Assembly: GCA_001899235.1 (NCBI GenBank) | Contig: MKVR01000013.1 | Coordinates: forward strand, 1 to 64,000 | Length of the DNA stretch: 64,000 nt | Direction of reading: 5' to 3' | From: Nitrosospira sp. 56-18 | Lineage (GTDB): Bacteria; Pseudomonadota; Gammaproteobacteria; Burkholderiales; Nitrosomonadaceae | In this document: one piece after another, positions 28,710-38,811 of the stretch | Position numbering within the stretch: the first letter of the stretch is position 1 | Layout: the number at the start of each line of letters is the position of its first letter | Translations under genes and position numbers: made by a program | The notes under the pieces: model-generated | What the model saw: only the letters and a program-made list of their open reading frames with translations | Databases searched by the model: none | Told to the model about the DNA's origin: nothing

Positions 28710-29711
28710 ATGGACCGTTTGCATCTCCTGGAAAACTGGATCAGCCGGCAGTTCCCGGAAAAGCGCTTCACCCTTGCGACGGCCTCCGCGGATGCCAGCT
28801 TTCGCCGTTATTTTCGTGCCACCTTCGAGGATGGCACCCTGATTGCAATGGATGCCCCGCCTCAGCATGAGGACTGCGGCCCTTTCCTGCATGTGGCTGG
28901 ACTGTTCTCCGCGGCGGGCCTGCATGTGCCGGAGATAGTGGCGCAGGATCCGGTCCAGGGTTTCCTGCTTCTCTCCGACCTGGGACGCCTTACTTATCTT
29001 CAGGCCATGGATGATCCGGATTCGGCAGATCGTTTGTACCGCGATGCCATTGCAGCGTTGCTGAAAATGCAAATGGCAAGCCGGCCCGGCGTGCTGCCGG
29101 AATATGACGAAGCGCTGCTGCTCAGGGAACTGCGCGTGTTCCCTGAGTGGTACGTGACCAGGCATCTGAAGGCAACCCTCGATGCAAGCCAGAAAGCCGG
29201 GCTCGACCAGGTTTTTGCGCAGATTGTGCAACGCTGCCTGGCCCAGCCGAAAGTCTTTGTGCACCGGGACTACCATTCGCGCAACCTGATGGTTGCCATC
29301 CCCAATCCCGGCGTTATCGATTTCCAGGATGCGGTTTACGGCCCCATTACCTACGATCTGGTATCCCTGTTCAAGGATGCCTATATCCGGTGGGAGGAGG
29401 AGCGCATCCTGGACTGGCTTATCCGTTATTGGGAACAAGCCAGGGCCATGGGCCTGCCTGTTCCCGCGGATTTTGCCGGGTTTTACCAGGACTTCGAGTG
29501 GATGGGAGTGCAACGCCACGTCAAGATCCTGGGAGTATTCGCACGCCTGTGGCATCGCGATGGCAAGGAAGGCTATCTCCGGGATATCCCCCTAGTGCTG
29601 GAATATCTGCGCAAGACCTGCAGCCGCTATCCGGAGCTCACCCCTTTGTTCGCGCTGCTGGACAGGCTGGAAGAAAATCCCCTTGAAGAAAGAATTGGCT
29701 ATACTTTCTAA
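28710..29711 (+). CDS. amgK: N-acetylmuramate/N-acetylglucosamine kinase, AmgK
   Basis: A 333-residue aminoglycoside-phosphotransferase-fold kinase. In cell-wall recycling AmgK makes MurNAc-1-phosphate. Catalytic loop FVHRDYHSRNLMV (HxDxxxxN) and metal-binding VIDFQDAVYGPITYDLVSLFKDAY are present. The N-terminus MDRLHLLENWI and the SADASFRRYFR segment are typical. murU follows almost directly and catalyses the next step, which supports the assignment over a generic kinase. Confidence 0.92.
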   Translation: MDRLHLLENWISRQFPEKRFTLATASADASFRRYFRATFEDGTLIAMDAPPQHEDCGPFLHVAGLFSAAGLHVPEIVAQDPVQGFLLLSDLGRLTYLQAMDDPDSADRLYRDAIAALLKMQMASRPGVLPEYDEALLLRELRVFPEWYVTRHLKATLDASQKAGLDQVFAQIVQRCLAQPKVFVHRDYHSRNLMVAIPNPGVIDFQDAVYGPITYDLVSLFKDAYIRWEEERILDWLIRYWEQARAMGLPVPADFAGFYQDFEWMGVQRHVKILGVFARLWHRDGKEGYLRDIPLVLEYLRKTCSRYPELTPLFALLDRLEENPLEERIGYTF

Positions 29712-29730
29712 AGCCGCGCCATTCAGGGCC

Positions 29731-30456
29731 ATGATCCTTGCGGCCGGACGTGGCGAGCGGATGCGGCCCCTGACTGATGCCTTGCCCAAACCATTGCTGC
29801 GCGCCGGTTCCCGGCCGTTGATCGAATATCATGTGGAAAAACTTGCGCGAGCCGGCTTCGCCGGGATCATTATCAATCATGCCCATCTTGGCCATATGAT
29901 AGAAGCGGCCCTGGGCAGCGGCGAGCGCTACGGCATCCCCATCCGTTATTCTCCAGAACCTGCAGCGCTCGAAACCGCCGGGGGTATCGCGCAGGCACTG
30001 CGGTTATTGGAAGACGGAATTCCAGATGACAGGAAAGGACAGCCATTTCTGGCGGTCAATGCGGACATTTATTGTGAACTCGATTTCCTGGAGCTGCTGC
30101 CTGTCCTGCATCGAATGCAGATCGAGCCGGAAGATGATCTTGCTTACCTGGTGCTGGTAGACAACCCTTCGCATCATCCGGACGGAGATTTTGCTCTCGA
30201 TGCCGGCAGAGTTGTTCCACGGAGTAGCGAGGGCGGCGAAATGCTGACCTTCAGCGGCATAGGGATATATCGCCCGCAGTTTTTCAGGGAAGTGGCGCCC
30301 GGTTCGGTAGCAAAGCTGGCGCCGCTATTGCGAAAAGGCATAGCGGCGGGGAAAGTGGGGGGCAAGCACTATCGGGGAATCTGGGTCGATGTCGGCACGC
30401 CCGAACGCCTGCGTGCGCTCGATTTGAAGCTTGGCGCCGCTCCAGCGCAACTTTAG
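29731..30456 (+). CDS. murU: MurNAc-1-phosphate uridylyltransferase, MurU
   Basis: A 241-residue nucleotidyltransferase that turns MurNAc-1-phosphate into UDP-MurNAc in the fosfomycin-insensitive recycling route. The N-terminus MILAAGRGERMRPLTDALPKPLL is the family signature, followed by AGFAGIIINHAHLG, FLAVNADIYCE and YRGIWVDVGTPERL. The ATG at 29731 gives the canonical start; a TTG at 29683 would extend it into the end of amgK. With amgK it forms a two-gene unit. Confidence 0.92.
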   Translation: MILAAGRGERMRPLTDALPKPLLRAGSRPLIEYHVEKLARAGFAGIIINHAHLGHMIEAALGSGERYGIPIRYSPEPAALETAGGIAQALRLLEDGIPDDRKGQPFLAVNADIYCELDFLELLPVLHRMQIEPEDDLAYLVLVDNPSHHPDGDFALDAGRVVPRSSEGGEMLTFSGIGIYRPQFFREVAPGSVAKLAPLLRKGIAAGKVGGKHYRGIWVDVGTPERLRALDLKLGAAPAQL

Positions 30457-30656
30457 CGAACGCTTGCAGTATAGCGAGGCGAGCTTTCGATCCCCTGGAG
30501 TGCCGCTGAGATTGGGCTCTCCCTTCGTTGGGCCATGACGAAAACTCTTGAACTGATAGGCGGTCCCAAATAGGGATAGGCATGAGCGAAAATAAGCAGA
30601 TCTGGACGACTATGCGCGCTTTGCTTTATCCGTAAAATCCTGCAAAAATCATTATT

Positions 30657-31976
30657 ATGATTCCGGTAAAAACTTTTGCCGCAAGACGCCGCAGCATCGC
30701 CTCCCGCATGCAGGGCGTTGCCATCCTTCCCACCGCGCGGGAACAGGTGCGAAATCGGGATGCCCACTTTCCCTATCGTTTCGACAGTTATTTTTATTAT
30801 CTGACCGGCTTTCGCGAGCCGGAAGCCGTGCTGGTAATAGTGGCGGACCCTGGCAACGAGGATAAGACGAGGCATATCCTGTTTTGCCGCGACAAGGACC
30901 CGGAGCGCGAAATATGGGAAGGTTTTCGTTATGGCCCCGAGGCCGCAGGGGAAGCATTCGGGTTTGACGAGGCATACTCCATTATCAAGCTGGAAGAAAT
31001 GATGCCGCGGTTGCTTGCCGACCAGCCTGCCGTGTATTGCGCGCTGGGGCAGGATGCCTCCTGGGATACGAGGTTGACCGGATGGGTGAACAGGGTGCGC
31101 GAGCAGGCGCGAAGTGGCGTCACGGCGCCTGCCCAAATCCGCGACATCCGGCTTCTGCTGGACGAAATGCGCTTGTTCAAAGGCGCCGAAGAACTCGAAG
31201 TCATGCGTGGCGCTGCGGAAATATCCTGTGGCGCTCACCGCCGCGCCATGCTCAAAACCGGTCCTGGCATGGGTGAATATGAAATCGAAGCCGAGCTGCT
31301 TTACGAATTTCGACGCAGGGGCGCGCAATCCCCCGCATACACCTCCATCGTGGCGGGTGGTGCCAATGCCTGCGTACTGCACTATGTCGAGAATAATGCC
31401 CGCCTGAAGGATGGCGAACTCCTGTTGATCGATGCAGGGTGTGAGCTGGATGGCTACGCATCGGATATCACGCGCACCTTTCCCGTGAACGGAACATTCA
31501 GCGCGCCGCAAAGAGACCTGTATGAGGTGGTGCTGGCCGCGCAGGAGGCGGCGATAGCGGCGGTGCGTCCGGACAATCACTGGAATGTTCCGCACGAGGC
31601 AGCGCTGCAGATATTGGCGCAGGGATTCATCGATCTGGGTTTATGCCAGGGCAGCGTCGACGGTGTCATACAGTCGGAAGATTACAAGCGTTTCTATATG
31701 CACCGCACGGGCCATTGGCTGGGCCTGGACGTGCATGACGCGGGGGAGTACAAGCAAAACGGAACGTGGCGCGCGTTGCAGCCGGGAATGACCTTGACCG
31801 TGGAGCCCGGTTGCTACGTTCGGCCTTCGGAGAATGTCCCTGCGTATTTCTGGAATATCGGTGTGCGCATCGAGGATGACGTCGCGGTAACGGGGATCGG
31901 ATGCGAGGTATTGACCTCCGCCGCGCCCAAGAGCGTTGCGCAAATCGAGGAGTTGATGCGAAACCGGGAGGCATGA
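30657..31976 (+). CDS. pepP: Xaa-Pro aminopeptidase
   Basis: A 439-residue M24-family metallopeptidase that removes N-terminal residues next to proline. The N-terminal domain covers residues 1-170. The pita-bread catalytic domain has metal ligands in LLIDAGCELDGYASDITRTFPVNG, HRTGHWLGLDVHD, TVEPGCY and GVRIEDDVAV. The ATG at 30657 is at the family-typical place. Its stop lies 4 bases before a small membrane protein gene. In this lineage pepP often sits beside the UbiH/VisC hydroxylase genes, as here. Confidence 0.95.
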   Translation: MIPVKTFAARRRSIASRMQGVAILPTAREQVRNRDAHFPYRFDSYFYYLTGFREPEAVLVIVADPGNEDKTRHILFCRDKDPEREIWEGFRYGPEAAGEAFGFDEAYSIIKLEEMMPRLLADQPAVYCALGQDASWDTRLTGWVNRVREQARSGVTAPAQIRDIRLLLDEMRLFKGAEELEVMRGAAEISCGAHRRAMLKTGPGMGEYEIEAELLYEFRRRGAQSPAYTSIVAGGANACVLHYVENNARLKDGELLLIDAGCELDGYASDITRTFPVNGTFSAPQRDLYEVVLAAQEAAIAAVRPDNHWNVPHEAALQILAQGFIDLGLCQGSVDGVIQSEDYKRFYMHRTGHWLGLDVHDAGEYKQNGTWRALQPGMTLTVEPGCYVRPSENVPAYFWNIGVRIEDDVAVTGIGCEVLTSAAPKSVAQIEELMRNREA

Positions 31977-31980
31977 TCCC

Positions 31981-32388
31981 ATGGACGAGAAAAACAGGAT
32001 AATCATCAGGCGCATATCCCGAAACGAACAGACAGGCATTCCTGAAGAGGAGATCATGCGAGTTGCCCCCGTGGGTTGGGCTGGCCGATGGGCGCTGTAT
32101 CTGGTCCTTATTCCGGTGTTCATCCTTCTGGCGATTTTAGGCGTTTTCTTTTTTACCGCGTTTTTTGCGTTGTTCGCGGTAGCGGCTGCCGGGCTTGCGC
32201 TGCGTCTATGGTGGCTGCGCCGCAAGCTGCGTGAATCTCTGGAGGGGCGAGAGGGCCGTGTATCGGAGAAAGGGATATCGGAGGGAGACTATGTCGTGAT
32301 CGAGGATGCGGAAATTGTCGAAGAAAGTAGTGGGACAGACAAGACATCGGGGTCAGCCGGTGGGAAGGATAGGGACATTGGAAAATAA
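31981..32388 (+). CDS. Small membrane protein of unknown function
   Basis: 135 residues. An N-terminal basic segment (KNRIIIRRISRNEQTGI) is followed by a transmembrane stretch of two close helices (about residues 36-76, VLIPVFILLAILGVFFFTAFF and onward). A charged C-terminus with VVIEDAEIVEE ends in a Gly/Ser/Lys tail. It starts 4 bases after the pepP stop, so it is probably co-transcribed and perhaps translationally coupled. I do not recognise a domain. Confidence 0.75.
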   Translation: MDEKNRIIIRRISRNEQTGIPEEEIMRVAPVGWAGRWALYLVLIPVFILLAILGVFFFTAFFALFAVAAAGLALRLWWLRRKLRESLEGREGRVSEKGISEGDYVVIEDAEIVEESSGTDKTSGSAGGKDRDIGK

Positions 32389-32504
32389 AATAATCGGATC
32401 AATACCTGCGCAAGGACAAGGAAGGCCAGGGAAGATCAACTGTCGGACGCATTGTTGATATCACCACCGGTGCGGGAGGCGTACTGAAGCCGCCAGGAAA
32501 TCAA

Positions 32505-33818
32505 ATGACCATCGATATCACGGATACCAGCGATACCGGCGCTCGGCACGACTATGACTTGATCATCGTTGGCGGCGGCCCCGTCGGCATGGCGCTGGCC
32601 CTTGCCTTGCGGGGTAGCGGCGTGTCCGTGCTGTTGCTGGAAGCACGGGGATTGCCCGGGAAGACCGAGGATTCCCGGCCATTGGCGCTATCCCACGGCA
32701 GCCGGCTCATCCTGCAGCGCCTGGGCGTATGGCAGGGATTGCCCGAAGTCACTCCTATCACCACCATTCATATTTCCAATCGCGGCGGTTTTGGACGAAC
32801 CATACTTGCCGCTGCGGATATGGGCGTGCCTGCCCTGGGCTATGTCCTGAATCACCATGACATCTTCCGCGCCATGCACAAGGCGCTTCGAAATTCCGGC
32901 ACCACTTATCTGACGGGAGCGCAGGTGGTACGCCTGGAAACCCTTGCGGAAGCGGCATCGGTCGAATTCCAGCACGAAGGTCGCACAAAAAAGGCATCGG
33001 CAGGGTTGCTGGTCCTGGCGGATGGGGGCCGTCTTATCGAGCAAATAGAAGGCGTGACCCAACATGTGCATGATTATGGGCAATGGGCTGTAGTGGCTCG
33101 CGTCAAAAGCGAGCACCTTCCAGCGTTCGCCAATGCTTCTCCCGAGGATCCCGCCTATGCCCCAGCCGGGGACGAGCCCGGATTAGAGCGCGCCAAAGGC
33201 GCTCGCCGGCCTGGGAAGCGTATTCATCCCCATCCCCAGCCGGGCGTGGCTTACGAGCGCTTCACTCCCGATGGCCCGGTAGCGTTGCTGCCATCCGGCG
33301 AATATTTTGCATTGGTGTGGACGGTTTCTCCTTCTCTGGCGCAGGAAATCCTGGGCCTTGACGATGCGGCTTTCCTGATACGGCTGCACGCCCATTTCGG
33401 GGATCGCCTCGGCAAATTCATTGAAACCGGGAAGCGAGCCGGTTTTCCTCTAGCGCTCAAGTATGCAAGCCCGGTCACGGCCTGCCGGAGCGTTCTCATA
33501 GGCAACGCCGCACAAACCTTGCACCCGGTCGCAGGGCAGGGGTTCAACCTGGGGTTGCGCGACGCCTGGGAACTGGCCGACGAAATCATTGCGGCTTCCC
33601 CCGAGGCCGGTACCCCCGCGATGCTGGCGAGATATCGGGAAAAGCGCCGTGTGGATAGCAATGTGGGCCGTATTTTTACCGATTCGCTGGTCAAGCTTTT
33701 CTCCAACGACGATCCTCTTCTGAGCAGCATGCGCAGCCTGGGGTTAGGTGCACTGGATTGCCTCCCTCAGGCCAAGCGCTTCGTCGCCAGGAGAATGATG
33801 TTCGGTGCGAGGGGTTAG
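32505..33818 (+). CDS. UbiH/UbiF/VisC-family FAD hydroxylase, ubiquinone synthesis
   Basis: A 437-residue flavoprotein monooxygenase. Rossmann motif DLIIVGGGPVGMALALAL is at 18-35, VLNHHDIFRAMHKAL near 115-127, and the FAD ribose-site GNAAQTLHPVAGQGFNLGLRDAWELAD near 330-357. It hydroxylates the benzoquinone ring during ubiquinone synthesis; whether it is UbiH or UbiF cannot be told from this alone. Residues about 203-243 (DNA 33111-33233) are Pro/Glu/Arg-rich and look inserted between the usual AVVARV and GVAYERFTPDGP blocks. Confidence 0.88.
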   Translation: MTIDITDTSDTGARHDYDLIIVGGGPVGMALALALRGSGVSVLLLEARGLPGKTEDSRPLALSHGSRLILQRLGVWQGLPEVTPITTIHISNRGGFGRTILAAADMGVPALGYVLNHHDIFRAMHKALRNSGTTYLTGAQVVRLETLAEAASVEFQHEGRTKKASAGLLVLADGGRLIEQIEGVTQHVHDYGQWAVVARVKSEHLPAFANASPEDPAYAPAGDEPGLERAKGARRPGKRIHPHPQPGVAYERFTPDGPVALLPSGEYFALVWTVSPSLAQEILGLDDAAFLIRLHAHFGDRLGKFIETGKRAGFPLALKYASPVTACRSVLIGNAAQTLHPVAGQGFNLGLRDAWELADEIIAASPEAGTPAMLARYREKRRVDSNVGRIFTDSLVKLFSNDDPLLSSMRSLGLGALDCLPQAKRFVARRMMFGARG

Positions 33819-33984
33819 GGAAACGCTGAGCAAATCTCCGCTCGCGCGGCGGCGGCTTCGCAGGATGGCATGCGCAAAAGGCAGCGGCGCGGCTGACTAG
33901 ACTGCGATGGTTGGAGCAGTCTCTTCCAGAGGAAGATGCAGCCCTGCAGCGGGCGGTAAGCGCCCAACGATATCCTTGGTCTAC
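33819..33984. other. Intergenic DNA with no recognised feature
   Basis: These 166 bp follow the hydroxylase stop and lead into a duplicated dusB leader. They contain a GC-rich stretch (CTCGCGCGGCGGCGGC) but no stem followed by a T run, so no intrinsic terminator is evident. Confidence 0.4.
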
Positions 33985-34182
33985 ATAAGGATATTTATGC
34001 TTTACGCATCTGCGCCAGCTTCTTCCTTTTTGTTTCCTGTTGAATTTTGTGCTGCTCCTTTGCTGTCCTGCTCCTGGCTTCTTGTGCCAAATCCCCTGGG
34101 TTGGCGCGACTTTCCGGCCGTAACGAATAGCCTTGTCGTCGCATTCATGGCGGCGATGGTTCACGCGCCTTCCGTCTTCCTG
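33985..34182 (+). repeat. Decayed tandem duplicate of the dusB leader and 5' end
   Basis: This stretch matches 34210-34417 over its whole length. Shared blocks include ATAAGGATA, GCTTTACGCATC, TTTCCTGTTRAA, CTCCTTTGCT, GGCGCRACTTTCCGGC and then the dusB codons around CTTRTCGTCGCA..CATGGCGG. The copy has lost about 30 bases covering the dusB start codon and has many substitutions in the coding part (GGCGATGGTTCACGCGCCT against GGGGGTCACCGACCGTCCG). It is therefore a non-functional relic that still carries a second copy of the leader. Confidence 0.75.
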
Positions 34183-34209
34183 TAAAATGAAATAATGTCC
34201 TTTAGGTTT

Positions 34210-34417
34210 ATAAGGATACTGCTTTACGCATCCGTGCCGGTTTCTTCTTCTCTGTTTCCTGTTAAACTTTAAGGCTTCTCCTTTGCTCCCGGCTCCTTGT
34301 GCTGGGGCTGGCGCAACTTTCCGGCAGCAACCCATCATGCAGATCGGTTCTCATATTCTCAAGAATAATCTTATCGTCGCACCCATGGCGGGGGTCACCG
34401 ACCGTCCGTTTCGCCAG
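34210..34417 (+). repeat. Functional copy of the duplicated leader, including the dusB start
   Basis: This is the intact partner of the relic at 33985-34182. It covers the leader of dusB and its first 27 or so codons. Its leader holds a pyrimidine-rich stretch (TTTCTTCTTCTCTGTTTCCTG), also kept in the relic. About 27 bp separate the two units. Confidence 0.7.
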
Positions 34418-35350
34418 TTGTGCAAGAGCATGGGGGCGGGCATGGCCGTGTCGGAAATGGTATCCAGCAACTCCTTGTTGTGGGGTTCCGAAAAGACTCG
34501 TCGCCGCGCCAACCATGAGGGAGAGGTAGACCCGATCTCGGTGCAGATCGCTGGTGCCGATCCGGTGATGATGGCGGAAGCCGCCCGCTACAATGTCGCG
34601 CAGGGGGCGCAGATCATCGATATCAATATGGGATGCCCCGCCAAGAAGATTTGCAACGTGATGGCCGGATCCGCATTGTTGCAGGATGAGCCGCTGGTGG
34701 GAAAAATACTGGATGCCGTGGTCGGAGCGGTCGAGGTGCCGGTCACGCTCAAGATCCGCACCGGCTGGGACAAGCAGCATAAAAATGCGCTCGCCGTCGC
34801 ACATATTGCCGAGAGCGCGGGAATTCAGGCGCTCGCCATACACGGACGCACGCGCGCTTGCGCCTATACCGGCCATGCCGAGTATGACACTATCGCCATG
34901 GTAAAAGCTGCCATCAACATACCAGTTGTCGCTAATGGCGACATCAATACGCCGGAGCAGGCGAGGCGGATACTTGACTATACGGGAGCCGACGCGGTGA
35001 TGATCGGCCGGGCAGCGCAGGGACGGCCCTGGATATTTCGCGAGATCAGCCACTATCTGGAGACCGGCAAACATATCCCGTTACCGGAAGTAGCCGAGAT
35101 TCACCGTGTTCTCATCGATCATCTGCACGACCTGTATGAATTTTACGGTGAATACTCCGGAGTGCGGATCGCCCGCAAGCACATCTCCTGGTATACGAAG
35201 GGTCTGGTCGGCTCCGCCGTGTTCCGCCATCAGATGAATCAGTTGCAAAGCGCCGAGCAGCAATTGGCGGCGGTTGACGAATTTTTCCACACGCTTGCCG
35301 CTTACGGACGCAGATTGGTCTATGCTGAGTCTGAGGAGCTGGTCGCATGA
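34337..35350 (+). CDS. dusB: tRNA-dihydrouridine synthase B
   Basis: A 337-residue flavin-dependent enzyme that reduces uridines in the tRNA D-loop. The TIM-barrel starts MQIGSHILKNNLIVAPMAGVTDRPFRQLC. The catalytic Cys is in NMGCPAKKICNVMAGSALL, and GRTRACAYTGHAEYD and VMIGRAAQGRPWIF bind FMN. The ATG at 34337 gives the conserved N-terminus. Its 3' end overlaps fis by 4 bases (ATGA). dusB-fis is a conserved operon. Confidence 0.96.
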   Translation: MQIGSHILKNNLIVAPMAGVTDRPFRQLCKSMGAGMAVSEMVSSNSLLWGSEKTRRRANHEGEVDPISVQIAGADPVMMAEAARYNVAQGAQIIDINMGCPAKKICNVMAGSALLQDEPLVGKILDAVVGAVEVPVTLKIRTGWDKQHKNALAVAHIAESAGIQALAIHGRTRACAYTGHAEYDTIAMVKAAINIPVVANGDINTPEQARRILDYTGADAVMIGRAAQGRPWIFREISHYLETGKHIPLPEVAEIHRVLIDHLHDLYEFYGEYSGVRIARKHISWYTKGLVGSAVFRHQMNQLQSAEQQLAAVDEFFHTLAAYGRRLVYAESEELVA

Positions 35351-35589
35351 GCATAATCAATGAAAATGAAATTGCTCGCTGTGTGCGCAGCGCGGTGGAG
35401 GAGTATTTCAACGATCTGGATGGCGAAAAGCCCCATGCCATCCACGAGATGGTGATGTGCAGCGTGGAAAAACCGTTGATCGAGATGCTCATGCAGCAGG
35501 CCGGCGGCAACCAGACGCGCGCTGCGGAGTTGCTGGGCATTAACCGCAACACGCTTCGCAACAAGATAAAGCAGTACAACATCAAATAG
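35347..35589 (+). CDS. fis: DNA-binding protein Fis
   Basis: An 80-residue nucleoid protein. It ends in the typical helix-turn-helix GNQTRAAELLGINRNTLRNKIKQYN, preceded by the HEMVMCSVEKPLIEMLMQQ dimer helices. Fis bends DNA and regulates rRNA and tRNA promoters. Its ATG overlaps the dusB stop, so translation is coupled. It is shorter at the N-terminus than E. coli Fis, as usual in betaproteobacteria. Confidence 0.96.
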   Translation: MSIINENEIARCVRSAVEEYFNDLDGEKPHAIHEMVMCSVEKPLIEMLMQQAGGNQTRAAELLGINRNTLRNKIKQYNIK

Positions 35590-35693
35590 CAGGGCCGATA
35601 GCGGGCCGCAGCCGGACTTTTCAGCCCTGTCGGCAGCGGTGGCCATTTCTGTTTACAATCGCTGCAATCCCAACTAAATAAAAAGAACATTCC

Positions 35694-37283
35694 ATGAGCA
35701 TCAAGCAGGCCCTGATAAGCGTTTCAGACAAAACCGGCATAGTTGAATTCGCGCATGCATTGCGCAAGCTGGGAATCGCCATTCTTTCGACTGGAGGAAC
35801 GGCCGGATTGCTGAAAAACGCCGGCATCGAGGTTACCGAGGTCAGCAATTACACCGGTTTTCCCGAGATGCTTGACGGACGCGTAAAAACTCTTCACCCT
35901 AAAATACACGCCGGCATTCTTGCACGAAAAGATGTGCCCGAGCACGAGGCAGCGATGGAGAAGGCGGGCATTCCCACCATCGATCTCGTCATAGTGAACC
36001 TCTATCCCTTCAGCCAGACCGTGGCCCGGCCGGACTGCACCTTGCAGGAGGCAATCGAAAATATCGATATAGGGGGCCCGGCCATGGTGCGGGCCGCAGC
36101 AAAAAACTATGGAAGCGTTACGGTAGTGACCGATCCCCAGGATTATGCGCCGCTGCTCGTGGAAATAAAATTGGGAGGCGAGGTCAGCGAGGCCTTCCGC
36201 TTTCGCCTGGCCTGCAAGGCATTTTCGCATACCGCCGCCTACGATGGCGCGATCAGCAACTATCTCACTTCGCTTGGCGTATCCAGCCCGGAGGGCGGTG
36301 CGGATAGTCAGAGTCAAGCCATGCGCCAGACCTTCCCTGGACGGTTCAACCTCAATTTCGATATCGCGCAGTCCCTGCGTTACGGCGAAAATCCCCACCA
36401 GAAAGCGGCTTTTTACCGGGATCTGCAACCCGTGGCGGGTAGCCTCGCCAGCTATGCCCAGTTGCAGGGCAAGGAACTGTCATACAACAACATCGCCGAT
36501 GCCGACGCAGCCTGGGAATGCGTCAAGACATTCGACGAGCCCGCCTGCGTTATTATCAAGCACGCGAATCCCTGCGGCGTTGCAGTAGCGGATTCTCTCC
36601 TTGCAGCTTACAAGCGGGCTTTTGCCACCGATCCGACTTCCGCGTTTGGTGGCATCATCGCCTTCAATCGTCAACTGGATGGTGCCACCGCCGAGGCCGT
36701 CGCCGCACAATTTGTCGAAGTGGTCATCGCCCCCGAATTAACCGATGGCGCGCGCGAGGTCTTCGCGCGCAGGACCAATGTCCGCGTACTGACGGTACCG
36801 TTCGAGGCGGGTCATAACGCCTTTGACTTCAAGCGGGTGGGCGGAGGCATGCTGGTACAAACGCCAGACAGTCTCAATATCGATGCCGCCGAGCTGAAAG
36901 TGGTGACCAAGGCGCGGCCGACACCGCAGCAATTGCAGGATTTGCTGTTTGCCTGGCGGGTGGCGAAATTCGTCAAGTCCAATGCCATTGTGTTTTGTGC
37001 CAATGGCCGTACGCTCGGCGTGGGGGCGGGGCAAATGAGCCGGGTGGACAGCGCACGCATTGCCTCGATCAAGGCCAGGAACGCGGGACTGGCTCTGGAC
37101 GGTTCGACAGTGGCGTCGGATGCCTTTTTTCCGTTTCGTGACGGCCTGGATGTGGTCGTGGAAGCAGGGGCAAGGGCGGTGATCCAGCCTGGCGGCAGCG
37201 TGCGCGACGCGGAAGTGATCGCTGCCGCGGATGAGCAGGGCGTTGCCATGGTATTGACCGGCGTAAGGCATTTTCGGCATTGA
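35694..37283 (+). CDS. purH: AICAR transformylase / IMP cyclohydrolase
   Basis: A 529-residue bifunctional enzyme for the last two steps of IMP synthesis. The N-terminal cyclohydrolase domain ([53 protein letters not shown]) and the C-terminal transformylase domain ([36 protein letters not shown]) are both complete. A 104-bp gap with TTTACAATCGCTGCAATC separates it from fis. purD follows 189 bp downstream. Confidence 0.97.
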   Translation: MSIKQALISVSDKTGIVEFAHALRKLGIAILSTGGTAGLLKNAGIEVTEVSNYTGFPEMLDGRVKTLHPKIHAGILARKDVPEHEAAMEKAGIPTIDLVIVNLYPFSQTVARPDCTLQEAIENIDIGGPAMVRAAAKNYGSVTVVTDPQDYAPLLVEIKLGGEVSEAFRFRLACKAFSHTAAYDGAISNYLTSLGVSSPEGGADSQSQAMRQTFPGRFNLNFDIAQSLRYGENPHQKAAFYRDLQPVAGSLASYAQLQGKELSYNNIADADAAWECVKTFDEPACVIIKHANPCGVAVADSLLAAYKRAFATDPTSAFGGIIAFNRQLDGATAEAVAAQFVEVVIAPELTDGAREVFARRTNVRVLTVPFEAGHNAFDFKRVGGGMLVQTPDSLNIDAAELKVVTKARPTPQQLQDLLFAWRVAKFVKSNAIVFCANGRTLGVGAGQMSRVDSARIASIKARNAGLALDGSTVASDAFFPFRDGLDVVVEAGARAVIQPGGSVRDAEVIAAADEQGVAMVLTGVRHFRH

Positions 37284-37472
37284 ATACCTGGCTGGCCGAC
37301 TATTTCAGTCCAATGATTTCATCAACTCGCATTGCACGGCTTACGCATGAGTTATCATATCCCCGGCTTCATCAAGCCGAGGCTCATCGTACCCATCCGG
37401 GAATAAGACGCAAGATGGGAGACAAAGCTGGTAGGGCAGGCATAATCCGAATTCGAATCTCGATATCCTGAT

Positions 37473-38786
37473 ATGAAACTACTTGTAATTGGCGGCGGCG
37501 GCAGGGAGCATGCCTTGGCATGGAAGCTACTCCGCTCATCCCGCGGCCCCGCCCTTCCTACGGTCTTCGTGGCGCCCGGAAACGCGGGGACGGCGCTGGA
37601 CGAAGACCTGGAAAATGTCCCGCTCACCGGAATTCCGGAACTGGTCGAGTTTGCCAGGAAAGAATCGGTCGCGTTTACTGTCGTCGGACCCGAAGCGCCC
37701 TTGGCGGATGGCATCGTGGATGCGTTTCACGCCGCCGGCCTCAAGATTTTCGGCCCTACCCGGCAGGCCGCGCAACTGGAAACATCCAAGGAGTTTGCCA
37801 AGGCCTTCATGCAGCGGCATGGCATTCCCACCGCGGCTTACGCGAGCTTCGATTCCCCTGATGAAGCGCATCGTTACGTGGATGAAAAAGGCGCACCCAT
37901 CGTCGTCAAGGCGGATGGCTTGGCTGCAGGCAAGGGAGTGGTGGTGGCCATGACGCTGGAAGAGGCCCATGCCGCGGTGGACGCAATGCTCGTGAAAACA
38001 TCGGCGGGAAAGGTGGCCGCCCGCATTGTGATCGAAGAGTTCCTGGAAGGCGAGGAGATCAGCTTTATCGTCATGGCCGATGGCCGGCATGTGCTGCCGC
38101 TGGCAACCAGCCAGGACCACAAGCGCCTGAAAGAAGGCGACCAGGGGCCCAATACGGGCGGAATGGGCGCTTATTCTCCCGCGCCGGCGATAAGTCCCAT
38201 GCTGCATGCCAAAATAATGCGGGAAGTCATCCATGCCGCCATGGCCGGCATGGAACAGGAAGGGATTCCCTTTACCGGTTTTCTGTACGCCGGGTTGATG
38301 ATCCTGCCTGATGGCGGCATCCGGGTGCTCGAGTTCAATTGCCGCATGGGCGATCCGGAAGCCGAGGTCATCCTGCTGCGCCTGAAAAGCAACCTGATCA
38401 CCCTGATGGAGCACGCGATAGGCGGCACGCTTGACAAAGTGGAAGCGGAGTGGGACCGGCGCACTGCTTTGGGCGTAGTCATGGCTGCGCACGACTATCC
38501 CGGCACGCCGCGCAGGGGCGACGTGATCCACGGCCTGCCCGATCTTCCCCAAATGCCCGCATCGGAGAAGGATTTCCACGTATTCCACGCGGGAACTGCC
38601 TGGGGTGGTGAAAACGGCAAGGAAATCGTCACTGCCGGCGGGCGGGTATTATGCATCACCGCCTTGGCGGATGGCGTCAGGATGGCGCAGCGCCGCGCAT
38701 ACGAAATCGCCGAGCATATCCATTTCGACGGCTGCCAGATGCGGCGCGACATCGGATACCGCGCTATCAATCAATCGCGCAAGTAA
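37473..38786 (+). CDS. purD: Phosphoribosylamine-glycine ligase
   Basis: A 437-residue ATP-grasp enzyme making glycinamide ribonucleotide in purine synthesis. It begins [19 protein letters not shown]. The ATP-grasp core has [31 protein letters not shown] and [27 protein letters not shown] supplies metal ligands. The spacer before it holds a GGCTTCATCAAGCC hairpin near 37365 without a T run. hemF follows 25 bp downstream. Confidence 0.97.
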   Translation: MKLLVIGGGGREHALAWKLLRSSRGPALPTVFVAPGNAGTALDEDLENVPLTGIPELVEFARKESVAFTVVGPEAPLADGIVDAFHAAGLKIFGPTRQAAQLETSKEFAKAFMQRHGIPTAAYASFDSPDEAHRYVDEKGAPIVVKADGLAAGKGVVVAMTLEEAHAAVDAMLVKTSAGKVAARIVIEEFLEGEEISFIVMADGRHVLPLATSQDHKRLKEGDQGPNTGGMGAYSPAPAISPMLHAKIMREVIHAAMAGMEQEGIPFTGFLYAGLMILPDGGIRVLEFNCRMGDPEAEVILLRLKSNLITLMEHAIGGTLDKVEAEWDRRTALGVVMAAHDYPGTPRRGDVIHGLPDLPQMPASEKDFHVFHAGTAWGGENGKEIVTAGGRVLCITALADGVRMAQRRAYEIAEHIHFDGCQMRRDIGYRAINQSRK

Positions 38787-38811
38787 TCGGACCAGGGGCG
38801 GACTGCAATCC

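Noticed and set aside
30453-31595. A 380-codon minus-strand frame
   Set aside because: Antisense to pepP; no domain recognised.
34262-35074. A 270-codon minus-strand frame
   Set aside because: Antisense to dusB; composition is shadow-like.
37536-38588. A 350-codon minus-strand frame
   Set aside because: Antisense to purD, a complete and well recognised gene.
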